Shown here piece by piece: positions 24,777 to 31,875 of a DNA stretch of 64,000 bases. The stretch comes from Oscillospiraceae bacterium (lineage in GTDB: Bacteria; Bacillota; Clostridia; Oscillospirales; Acutalibacteraceae), in NCBI GenBank assembly GCA_003514385.1, contig DOQR01000009.1, positions 62,001-126,000 of the forward strand. The letters run 5' to 3'. The notes beneath the pieces were generated by a model. It had not been told where the DNA came from, ran no database searches, and saw only the letters and a program-made list of their open reading frames with translations. Numbering within the stretch: position 1 is the stretch's first letter; each line of letters begins with the position of its first letter. The position numbers and the translations under genes were made by a program.

Positions 24777-25162
24777 AAGTAAGGCGCGGGTTATTTTACA
24801 CCGCTTCGCATGAGTGGGTCGATTTCATGCCCGACGGCACGGCGAGGGTCGGGATATCCGACTTCGTGCCGCAAAAGCGCGGGAAAATATCTTTTCTCAA
24901 TCTCTGCGACGAGGGCGAATACTATCAGTCCGGCGAGGTCATCGGCGACGCCGAGGCGTTCAAGGGCGTTTGGGATATCTCCGCGCCGATAAGCGGGACT
25001 GTGCTGAAAATAAACGATGATTTGCTCGACGACCCGCAGAGTATAAACAGCGACCCATACGGCTCATGGCTCGCCGAGTTCGGTGACGCCGAGCGGACGG
25101 CTAAGCTCATGACGGCGCAGGAATACTGCAAATATCTCGGGAAAGAAGCCGAAATGATATAA
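24773..25162 (+). CDS. GcvH-like lipoyl-carrier protein
   Basis: 129 residues. It aligns along its length with glycine cleavage H protein: YTASHEWVDF at the start, RVGISDFV, then EAFKGVWDISAPISGTV, where the Lys (about residue 64) occupies the lipoyl-lysine position of the usual ESVKAASDLYSP motif, and DDPQSINSDPYGSWLAEF. The flanking residues differ (GVW instead of AAS), so it may be a GcvH-like variant. No gcvT, gcvP, lplA or lipA is nearby. The ATGA overlap with uxaC indicates translational coupling. Function with glucuronate metabolism is unknown; a carrier for an unrelated protein lipoylation is possible. Confidence 0.8.
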   Translation: MKVRRGLFYTASHEWVDFMPDGTARVGISDFVPQKRGKISFLNLCDEGEYYQSGEVIGDAEAFKGVWDISAPISGTVLKINDDLLDDPQSINSDPYGSWLAEFGDAERTAKLMTAQEYCKYLGKEAEMI

Positions 25163-25169
25163 TAAAATA

Positions 25170-25207
25170 AAGCCGGACGGAGAAAAATCCGTTCGGCTTT
25201 TGTTTTA
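25170..25207. terminator. Bidirectional terminator between gcvH-like and the 25.2 kb gene
   Basis: 12-bp stem AAGCCGGACGGA/TCCGTTCGGCTT with T tract on the plus strand (TTTTGTTTT) and an AT-rich tail on the other. Confidence 0.83.
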
Positions 25208-25807
25208 GATCAATTTTTTAAATCCCGCTTCGTTGACCCGTCGGGTGACATATTCGTCCGACAGATTGTAGACCAGCGTTCCGATTTTTGCGTATTCGTC
25301 GGAATCCTCGTCTCCGCAGAGCATTGCGAAGCCCTTTCCGATATTTGCGCTGATATTGAACGCCTTTCTGACGGCGAGATAATATATCGAAAACGAAGCG
25401 CCCTCCATGACATTGTCATAGAAACCTTCGCTCAGGTCGTCGTACATGGCGTTTACCGCCTCGTTCGAGATGACCGGCGGCAGCAGACGGTGGAGAGTCA
25501 ACTGCGCGGTGAACAGCATGAGCACGCGCGCCTGATAGAGCACATTTGACGGCAGCTCCTGCGGGTCGACTCCGCCTTTTGCCTTTATGTCTATCCCGCC
25601 GAGCTTCGCCGCGTTTTCGGGCGTGAACTGTGCGAGACTTCTGCCGAGCTTGCGCGCGCGGCGGAGATTACCGTTTGAGCGCTGGGCGTCAAGCTCCTGC
25701 ACTGCGTGCAGTATATCCTGGCTGAGGTCGGCTGATTCATCAGCCTGTTCTTTCTTTTCATTTGACGGATGGAATACTTTGATATCCTTATCCTCTTCGG
25801 GACGCAT
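25205..25807 (-). CDS. Conserved-looking protein of unknown function
   Basis: 200 residues from ATG 25807, six bases after AGGAGGG. I do not recognise the family. The first 60 residues are charged and probably disordered. Residues about 85-200 look alpha-helical, with LYQARVLMLFTAQLTLHRLLPP, AVNAMYDDLSEGFYDNVMEGASFSIYYLAVRKAF and a C-terminal FKKLI. There is no signal peptide, membrane helix or catalytic motif. It follows the PHP-domain gene by 16 bases and is in the same operon, so it may share a nucleotide or phosphoester role, but this is guesswork. Confidence 0.7.
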   Translation of the reverse strand: MRPEEDKDIKVFHPSNEKKEQADESADLSQDILHAVQELDAQRSNGNLRRARKLGRSLAQFTPENAAKLGGIDIKAKGGVDPQELPSNVLYQARVLMLFTAQLTLHRLLPPVISNEAVNAMYDDLSEGFYDNVMEGASFSIYYLAVRKAFNISANIGKGFAMLCGDEDSDEYAKIGTLVYNLSDEYVTRRVNEAGFKKLI

Positions 25808-25823
25808 TGCGATCCCTCCTAAC

Positions 25824-26672
25824 TTATTTGGCGCGCTTTTTGAGCATCGTCTTGTAGTCGCTGAGCGCCTTGAAATCGGCGGCGGGCGTAGCAAAATCGC
25901 CGACGCTGACGGTGCCTTTGTTATACATTCCGCTGAAGTCCGAGCCGCCTATTGCGAGGAGCTTGTGAGTCCTTGCGTAGTCGAGCATATCGTTCTGCTG
26001 CTCTTCGTTGCTCGACGGACACCAGACCTCGATGCCGTCGATGCCGTATTCTACATATCGGTCAAGCCCGGGCACGCTGTTATATTTATACGGGTGGGCG
26101 AGGACAGCTATGCCTCCCGCGCCGTGAATGGCGTCGATAACTTCTTTTACGCCGACGAATTTCGGCTCGACTATAATATTTTTCGGGCTGTCGGGGCTGA
26201 AAAGTTCGTTATATATATCGCCGTGAAAATCCTGAGTGATGCCGCATTCGACGAGTGCGTGCATAATGTGTTCCTCGAAGATTCCGGTCGAACCGGCGGC
26301 ACATTTCATGACAAGCTCGGCGGAGATAGGATAACGCTGAGCCGCCTTGAGAATCATATACTGCCCCGCTTTTTTGCGCGCGGCGTTGTTCTTGTGGCAG
26401 AGCTCCTCGAGCCTGTCCGGACTGTCGCAGAAGTAACCGAGAATATGTACCTGACGGCCGGTTTCGGCATCCGATGCGGACAGTTCAACGCCGGGGACAA
26501 CGGTCACTCCGCGTCTTGCGGCGATGATTCTGCCGCGGACGGAACCCGCCTGGCAATCATGGTCTGTGATAGAAATGGTATCGACGCCGCGTTTTTTTGC
26601 GAGCATAATAAGGTCGTCAATACCCATGGAACTGTTTGATAACTTCGTGTGACAGTGTAGATCAACTGACAA
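25824..26672 (-). CDS. PHP-domain phosphoesterase (YciV/TrpH-like)
   Basis: 282 residues from a TTG start at 26672, chosen because GGGAGG lies eight bases upstream and the product then begins LSVDLHCHTKLSNSSMG, the usual PHP start; upstream in-frame ATGs have no ribosome site. Metal motifs are DLHCHT, SITDHDCQAG, PGVELSASD and LAHPYKYN, plus GGSDFSGMY. Relatives cleave 3',5'-nucleoside bisphosphates or short RNA from the 5' end (RNase AM/TrpH). The substrate here is inferred from the family only. Promoter at 26809-26837. Confidence 0.86.
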   Translation of the reverse strand: MSVDLHCHTKLSNSSMGIDDLIMLAKKRGVDTISITDHDCQAGSVRGRIIAARRGVTVVPGVELSASDAETGRQVHILGYFCDSPDRLEELCHKNNAARKKAGQYMILKAAQRYPISAELVMKCAAGSTGIFEEHIMHALVECGITQDFHGDIYNELFSPDSPKNIIVEPKFVGVKEVIDAIHGAGGIAVLAHPYKYNSVPGLDRYVEYGIDGIEVWCPSSNEEQQNDMLDYARTHKLLAIGGSDFSGMYNKGTVSVGDFATPAADFKALSDYKTMLKKRAK

Positions 26673-26808
26673 AATAAATCCTCCCTTGGAAATAAGACCC
26701 GGCAATGACCAAAGCCGCATTGTCAACGAAAGTGAACCGTGTATATACGATTGCGGCGCACGGGTCTGTGCGTGTATCTAAAGCGCATAATCCCTCAATA
26801 TATCTTTT

Positions 26809-26837
26809 ATTATACTCTTTTTTGCCGCTTTCTGCAA
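26809..26837 (-). promoter_or_regulatory. Promoter for the PHP phosphoesterase operon
   Basis: Minus strand TTGCAG, 17-base spacer, TATAAT; the leader is long (about 130 bases). Confidence 0.7.
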
Positions 26838-26972
26838 GCGGATTTCAAGATTTTATTTTCCGGTAATCATGCGCTAACCGAAAAATAACACTTAAAAAGC
26901 ATCATAACAAAAAATATATAAAAATATTCCGCAGAAAACGAAATGATTTCGGGATGTAAAATTTAAGTTGCT

Positions 26973-27001
26973 TTGCATAGTCGGGCGGGATATGGTATAA
27001 T
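26973..27001 (+). promoter_or_regulatory. Promoter for mnmA
   Basis: TTGCAT, 17-base spacer, TATAAT, 29 bases upstream of the TTG start. Confidence 0.75.
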
Positions 27002-27030
27002 CTACAAAGAATCAAAAGGGGGGCGAAAGC

Positions 27031-28080
27031 TTGGAGCGCGTATTTATAGGCATGAGCGGCGGAGTTGACAGCTCCGTTGCCGCGGCTCTGCTAAAAGAGC
27101 GCGGATATGATATCGTGGGTGTAACACTGCGCCTGAAGCCCGGCGATGGCGCGGACGGCGACATTGAAGACGCGAAAAATGTGGCGAAGGCTCTTAAAAT
27201 AGAGCACTGCGTACTCGACCTGCGCGGCGAGTTCAAAGAAAAGGTCATGGACTATTTTGCCGCCGAATATCTGCGCGGAGCGACTCCGAACCCCTGTGTC
27301 GTCTGCAACAGAGAGATAAAGTTCGGCGCGATGCTCAAGTTCGCCCTCGAAAACGGCGGCGATTATGTCGCGACAGGGCACTATGCCTCGCTCGACAAAA
27401 GCGGCGAACATACAAAACTCATGCGCTCAGACAGCGCGAAAGATCAGAGCTATTTTCTCTGCATGCTCTCTGAATTTCAGCTCGCCCACGCGATGTTCCC
27501 GATAGACGGGATGGAGAAGAGCGCTATACGTGCCCTTGCGGAGAAATTTTCTCTGCCGGTCGCGCAGAAAAAGGACAGCCAGGAGGTCTGCTTCATCCCC
27601 GACAACGACTATTCATCTTTTATCCGCTCGCACGGGTTCAAAGACATGGGCGAGGGCGATTTTCTCGACACTCAGGGCAATGTCATCGGCAGGCACAAGG
27701 GTATAATGAACTACACCGTCGGTCAGCGCAAGGGGCTCGGTGCGTTCGGCCGCCCGATGTTCGTCACACGCATCGTGCCGGAGCAAAACGCTGTTATCCT
27801 CGGCGAGAACGGCGCGCAGTATGCAAAGGAATTTACGGTTGAGGGCATAAACGCGATAAGCGCGCAGATGAGCGGCAGCTTCGACTGCGATGTCAAGATA
27901 AGATTCAGAGCCCCCGCGGCGCCCGCGCATGTTGAATTCGACTCAAAAAATACGGCACGCGTCACTTTTTTTGAGCTTCAGAGATCGGTCACTCCCGGGC
28001 AGTTTGCGGCGTTTTATAGCGGCAACGAAGTAATCGGCGGCGCAAAAATCGCAGGGGTTGAAGCACAGCGAATTTTGTGA
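27031..28080 (+). CDS. mnmA: MnmA, tRNA-specific 2-thiouridylase
   Basis: 349 residues, TTG start after AAGGGGGG. The PP-loop ATP site is FIGMSGGVDSSVAAALLKER. The catalytic cysteines are in TPNPCVVCNREIKFG and SQEVCFIPDND. The central NYTVGQRKGLG segment and a C-terminal beta-barrel are also typical. It puts sulfur on U34 of Lys, Glu and Gln tRNAs, receiving persulfide sulfur from a cysteine desulfurase; the only desulfurase in the window is at 3.5 kb. Length is normal. Its 3' end contains the promoter of the next gene. Confidence 0.96.
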   Translation: MERVFIGMSGGVDSSVAAALLKERGYDIVGVTLRLKPGDGADGDIEDAKNVAKALKIEHCVLDLRGEFKEKVMDYFAAEYLRGATPNPCVVCNREIKFGAMLKFALENGGDYVATGHYASLDKSGEHTKLMRSDSAKDQSYFLCMLSEFQLAHAMFPIDGMEKSAIRALAEKFSLPVAQKKDSQEVCFIPDNDYSSFIRSHGFKDMGEGDFLDTQGNVIGRHKGIMNYTVGQRKGLGAFGRPMFVTRIVPEQNAVILGENGAQYAKEFTVEGINAISAQMSGSFDCDVKIRFRAPAAPAHVEFDSKNTARVTFFELQRSVTPGQFAAFYSGNEVIGGAKIAGVEAQRIL

Positions 28081-28086
28081 TATAAT
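28058..28086 (+). promoter_or_regulatory. Promoter for the TetR gene, inside the end of mnmA
   Basis: TTGAAG, 17-base spacer, TATAAT; the -10 directly follows the mnmA stop. Confidence 0.68.
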
Positions 28087-28124
28087 ATAACATAAAGGGA
28101 AAATAAAGGGAGGAAAGAGGGAAT

Positions 28125-28685
28125 ATGCCGGATTCGCTCATAACGAAAAGAGCGCTCGCTTCGTCGCTCAAGGAATTGATGAAGACCCAGCCGCTGACGA
28201 AGATAAGCGTCGGAGACATATGCGAGAAATGCGGGATGAACCGCAAGAGCTTTTACTATCATTTCTGCGACAAATACGATCTTGTCAACTGGATATTCGA
28301 CACGGAGTTCAGCGAGATTCGCAACCGACCGGATCATATTACGAAATTTGAAGAAATATGCGAATATTTTTATGCCGACCGCGAGTTTTATCGCAGCGCG
28401 CTTCAGATAACCGGGCAGAACTCGTTCAGGGACTATTTCCGCATGCAGATACAACCGGTTCTCAAAGAGCTTGTCGGCAATCTGTTTGACAGCGAAGAGG
28501 ACACGGAATTTCTTGTGACATTCCTTGCCGATGGCATGGTCTCGGCGCTCATCCGCTGGCTCAACGGCTCCGACCCGGAGCCGCCGGAGGAGATGGCGCG
28601 CAGAGTCAGGCGCACCATGGTGGCGATATCCCAGGCAATCGTTACAACATACGAGGAAGAAGAAAGCAAGGCAGGAAAAGAATAA
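28125..28685 (+). CDS. TetR/AcrR-family transcriptional regulator
   Basis: 186 residues. The N-terminal HTH is clear: TKRALASSLKELMKTQPLTKISVGDICEKCGMNRKSFYYHFCDKYDLVNWIF. The C-terminal ligand domain resembles the dihydroxyacetone-kinase-regulator (DhaS-like) class, with a TITGQNSFRDYF-like segment and helical end. It is transcribed alone downstream of mnmA; its target genes cannot be deduced, and no inverted repeat was recognised at its promoter. Confidence 0.85.
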   Translation: MPDSLITKRALASSLKELMKTQPLTKISVGDICEKCGMNRKSFYYHFCDKYDLVNWIFDTEFSEIRNRPDHITKFEEICEYFYADREFYRSALQITGQNSFRDYFRMQIQPVLKELVGNLFDSEEDTEFLVTFLADGMVSALIRWLNGSDPEPPEEMARRVRRTMVAISQAIVTTYEEEESKAGKE

Positions 28686-28727
28686 ATATAAAAAATCCGC
28701 CTCAAGCTGGCGGTGTATAGGACAACG

Positions 28728-28766
28728 GACATCCGCGGCAGATAAACTTGCTGCGGATGTTTATTT
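28728..28766 (+). terminator. Terminator after the TetR gene
   Basis: ACATCCGC/GCGGATGT stem with a 16-base loop followed by TTATTT. Confidence 0.7.
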
Positions 28767-28815
28767 GTATATGAACGGAAAGATAAATCCCAATTGCCAA
28801 TCTCGCGTACCATAA

Positions 28816-28852
28816 TAAAAAAGAATGCTGCCCATGTATTTCAATGGACAGC
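28816..28852 (-). terminator. Terminator of the hexuronate operon
   Basis: Minus-strand GCTGTCCAT/ATGGGCAGC stem (one G-U pair) followed by ATTCTTTTTT, about 50 bases past the SDR stop. Confidence 0.75.
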
Positions 28853-28902
28853 GTTGTTTTATTTGAGAATTCCACAAATCGGGAATCCGATTTATATGGA
28901 TT

Positions 28903-29751
28903 TTACACTCCCGAATAAGCGGAGAAGCCGCCGTCGACGGGGAGAATAACGCCGGTTATGAAGCCGGACTGGCTCTCGTCGCAGAGGAACAGCAGAGCAC
29001 CCGTCAGATCCTCGGGCACGCCGAAGCGGCGCAGGGGGGTGTGAGTAATTATCTTGTTCGAACGCGCGGTGAGCGAGCCGTCCTCGTTGAAGAGCAGAGT
29101 CTTGTTCTGGTTCGTCGAGAAGAAGCCGGGAGCTATCGCGTTGACTCTGATGCCGACATCGGCAAAATGAACCGCCATGAACTGGGTGAAGTTCGAGACA
29201 GCTGCCTTCGCCGCAGAATATGCGGGGATTCTCGTGAGCGGTCTGTAGGCGTTCATGGAGGAGATGTTGAGAATCGTCGCGTTCTCCTTGCCTATCATGT
29301 CCTTTGCGAAGCACTGTGTGGTGAGCAGCGTGCCGAGGAAGTTGAGATTGAAAACAAACTCAATGCCCTTGGGGTCGAGGTCGAAGAAAGTCTTGACTCC
29401 CTCTGCCTTGTGGGCTATGTCCTCGAGCTCGAGTGTGTCTTTGGTCGTCGTGCCGAGCGGAGAGTTGCCGCCCGCGCCGTTGACGAGAATATCGCATGAA
29501 CCGAGCGCGGCGTTTATCTTCTCGCGCGCCGCCTCAAGGCTTTCGCTCTCGAGCACGTTGCAGCCGACTGCAAGAGCTTCGCCGCCCGCCGCTTTAATCT
29601 CGTCCGCGACCTTCTGAGCCGCCTCTTCGCGCAGGTCGAGTATCGCGACCTTTACTCCCTGAGCCGCAAGATCCTTTGCAAATCCGCTGCAAAGAACCCC
29701 ACCGCCGCCGGTTATGACCGCAACGCGGCCGTTAAGATTTTCGTGTACCAT
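28903..29751 (-). CDS. uxuB: SDR-type fructuronate reductase (D-mannonate oxidoreductase)
   Basis: 282 residues from ATG 29751. A classical short-chain dehydrogenase: cofactor motif VITGGGGVLCSG, NINGAGG-like VNGAGGNSPLGTT, catalytic Ser in ISSMNAYRP, YxxxK in AYSAAKAAV, and the closing VDGGFSAYSG. The insert after NGAGG, with KTFFDLDPKGIEFVFNLNF, matches the B. subtilis-type UxuB (YjmF). It interconverts D-fructuronate and D-mannonate with NAD(P)H. It is unrelated to the long-chain UxuB of E. coli. Encoded two bases after uxuA on the same strand, which fixes the pathway. Confidence 0.92.
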   Translation of the reverse strand: MVHENLNGRVAVITGGGGVLCSGFAKDLAAQGVKVAILDLREEAAQKVADEIKAAGGEALAVGCNVLESESLEAAREKINAALGSCDILVNGAGGNSPLGTTTKDTLELEDIAHKAEGVKTFFDLDPKGIEFVFNLNFLGTLLTTQCFAKDMIGKENATILNISSMNAYRPLTRIPAYSAAKAAVSNFTQFMAVHFADVGIRVNAIAPGFFSTNQNKTLLFNEDGSLTARSNKIITHTPLRRFGVPEDLTGALLFLCDESQSGFITGVILPVDGGFSAYSGV

Positions 29752-29753
29752 GG

Positions 29754-30827
29754 TTATCTTCCTTCCCTTTCGGACTTTGAAACAGCTTCCCAGAGTCCGT
29801 TTATATATGCCGCTCCGAGCGCGCGGTCGTACAGACCGTAGCCGGGACGGGCTTTTTCGCCCCACAGCATTCTGCCGTGATCGGGGCGGATATAGCCGTC
29901 AAATCCACTCTCATAGAGAGCCTTGACTATTTCGTACATGTCGAGCGAGCCGTCCGAGGACAGGTGGGAGGTCTCGTTGAACCAACCGTCGCGTCTGAGG
30001 ACGTTTCTCAGATGCGCGAAATATATCCTGTCGCCGAATTTTCTTATCATCGCAGGCAGGTCGTTGTCTTTCGATGCGCCGAGCGAGCCGGTGCAGAAGG
30101 TGATGCCGTTTATGTCGCTGTCGACGAGCGAGAGCAGGCGTTCGAGATCTGCGGTGTTTTTGATTATCCTCGGCAGACCGAAGATGCCCCATGGCGGATC
30201 GTCCGGATGAATAGCCATTTTGATTCCGCAGTCCTCGCAGACGGGAGCTATGCGGCGCAGGAAGTGGCGGAGATTCTCAACGAGATCGTCCTCGGTCACG
30301 CCCTTGTATTTCTGAAACAGCTCCTTTATCTCGCCCATGCGCTCGGTTTCCCAGCCGGGCATCGCGTAGCCGTTCGAGTTCTCGTCAATCTCGCGGAACA
30401 TATCCTCGGGGCTCTTGCCCTCGATCTGTGCCCCGTTATATGACAGGCAGGTTGCGCCGTTGCCCATATCCATGGCGAGGTCGGTGCGCGTCCAGTCGAA
30501 AACGGGCATGAAGTTGTAGCATATCACCCTGACGCCCGCCTTGCCGAGATTGCGGATGGATTCGATATAGTTGTCGATATATTTGTCTGCGTTTTCGTTT
30601 CCGAGCTTGATATCCTCATGGACGTTGACGCTCTCGATGCACTCCATCGTAAGGCCTGCCGCCTCGATCTCGTGCTTCATGTCCATGACCATATCGAGCG
30701 GCCATACTTCGCCTGCGGGCAGGGTGTGCAGCGCGGGGACAATGCCCTTGACGCCGGGGATCTGCCTTATCTGTTCGAGCGATACCGTGTCCTTGGTGTC
30801 GCCGAACCAGCGAAAAGTCATCTGCAT
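29754..30827 (-). CDS. uxuA: Mannonate dehydratase
   Basis: 357 residues from ATG 30827 (AGGGAAG seven bases upstream). UxuA motifs are MTFRWFGDTKDTVSL at the start, GIVPALHTLPAGEVW, VICYNFMPVFDWTRTDL, MAIHPDDPPW and HLRNV, with Cys and His metal ligands (ITFCTGSLGA). It dehydrates D-mannonate to 2-keto-3-deoxy-D-gluconate. The enzyme is slightly shorter than the E. coli form but has all motifs. KdgK and KdgA, needed for the last steps, are not in the window. Part of the reverse operon 33912-28903. Confidence 0.96.
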   Translation of the reverse strand: MQMTFRWFGDTKDTVSLEQIRQIPGVKGIVPALHTLPAGEVWPLDMVMDMKHEIEAAGLTMECIESVNVHEDIKLGNENADKYIDNYIESIRNLGKAGVRVICYNFMPVFDWTRTDLAMDMGNGATCLSYNGAQIEGKSPEDMFREIDENSNGYAMPGWETERMGEIKELFQKYKGVTEDDLVENLRHFLRRIAPVCEDCGIKMAIHPDDPPWGIFGLPRIIKNTADLERLLSLVDSDINGITFCTGSLGASKDNDLPAMIRKFGDRIYFAHLRNVLRRDGWFNETSHLSSDGSLDMYEIVKALYESGFDGYIRPDHGRMLWGEKARPGYGLYDRALGAAYINGLWEAVSKSEREGR

Positions 30828-30847
30828 TTCAATCTTCCCTTTCTTTT

Positions 30848-31852
30848 TTATAACTCTATGCGTTCGCATGTTTCAGCGCTCTTGTATACGGCGAGCAGGA
30901 GCTCAACCGCCTTGCCGCCCTCGTCTGCATCTATTGCAAACTGGCGGTTATTTTTGACCGCGTCGTAGAAATCGCGTATCAGTGCGCTGTGTCCGCTGCC
31001 CCAGCAGAGCTTGCCGTGGTTGTCGAATTTGTCCGCGGCGAGCACGGGAGTGAGCTTGCCGTCCTTTAGTTCAAACACGCTGTCGCCCTCGATGCGTACC
31101 GAACGGTCGGCAAAGTTTGCTTCGAGCATTATTGGCGAGGTGACGGCATTGGCGGTCGTTGCGAAGAACACTCCGCGAAAGCCCTGCGAAAATTCGGCAA
31201 ATACGCTCACCGTGTCCTCAACTTCTATTATGCCCTTGAGATGGTCGTTTGAAGCATGGGCGGTCACGGCTTTTACATTTCCGCCGAGCATATTCATCAG
31301 ATCGAGCGTGTGCAGAGCCTGATTTATCAGCACTCCGCCGCCCTCGGTCGCTTTTTTGCCGCGCCAGTCGCCGCTTGCGTAATAGTCTGCGTCGCGCTTC
31401 CAGGTGACAAAAGCCCTCATGCCGATAAGCTCGCCGTATGCTTTTGAGTCAATGATATCTTTGAGGTACTGCACCGAGCGGTTGTATCTGTTCTGAAAAC
31501 AGACTCCGAACTGACGCCCCGTCATGCGCTGACATTCGCGCAGCTCATTGAGCTGGCCTTCCGTCATGGCGCACGGCTTCTCGCACAGCACATCGACTCC
31601 GCGCTCCATCGCGTAGACCGCCATCGGAACATGGAGATAGTGCGGGGTGCAGATATGTAAAACATCCGGCTTCTCGCCCGCGAGCATGTCTTCAAGGCTC
31701 GTATATGCCTTTGCACCGAACTGCTTTGCCGCCGCTTCGGCGCGCTCGGGAATGCAGTCCGCAACGCTGATTATCCGGGCGTCCGGTATATCGCGGACGG
31801 CTCCGATGTGGGTGCGGCTTATTCCGCCGCAGCCCACGATAGATATCTTCAT
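30848..31852 (-). CDS. Gfo/Idh/MocA-family oxidoreductase
   Basis: 334 residues. Rossmann motif VGCGGISRTHIGAV at the N-terminus; LCEKPCAMTEGQ gives the EKP lysine near residue 95; the catalytic region GGGVLINQALHTLDLMNMLGG supplies the His-Asp pair around 175-185. These enzymes oxidise or reduce sugars and inositols with NAD(P)(H), sometimes at C3 to start glycoside elimination. Located between the isomerase-dehydrogenase fusion and uxuA, it probably feeds the hexuronate route, perhaps acting on a glucuronide or a related uronate. Exact substrate unknown. Confidence 0.88.
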   Translation of the reverse strand: MKISIVGCGGISRTHIGAVRDIPDARIISVADCIPERAEAAAKQFGAKAYTSLEDMLAGEKPDVLHICTPHYLHVPMAVYAMERGVDVLCEKPCAMTEGQLNELRECQRMTGRQFGVCFQNRYNRSVQYLKDIIDSKAYGELIGMRAFVTWKRDADYYASGDWRGKKATEGGGVLINQALHTLDLMNMLGGNVKAVTAHASNDHLKGIIEVEDTVSVFAEFSQGFRGVFFATTANAVTSPIMLEANFADRSVRIEGDSVFELKDGKLTPVLAADKFDNHGKLCWGSGHSALIRDFYDAVKNNRQFAIDADEGGKAVELLLAVYKSAETCERIEL

Positions 31853-31875
31853 ATTCTACCTCTGTTTTCTTTCGA

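Larger units (their letters stand above)
26673..27030. other. Intergenic region with two divergent promoters
   Basis: About 358 bases between the PHP gene and mnmA. It holds the PHP promoter (26809-26837) and the mnmA promoter (26973-27001). Between them is AT-rich DNA with a small CGAAA/TTTCG hairpin near 26940. I see no gene or known riboswitch in it. Confidence 0.6.

Noticed and set aside
26838..26972. Riboswitch upstream of mnmA
   Set aside because: AT-rich DNA with only a 5-bp hairpin, upstream of the mnmA promoter rather than within its leader.
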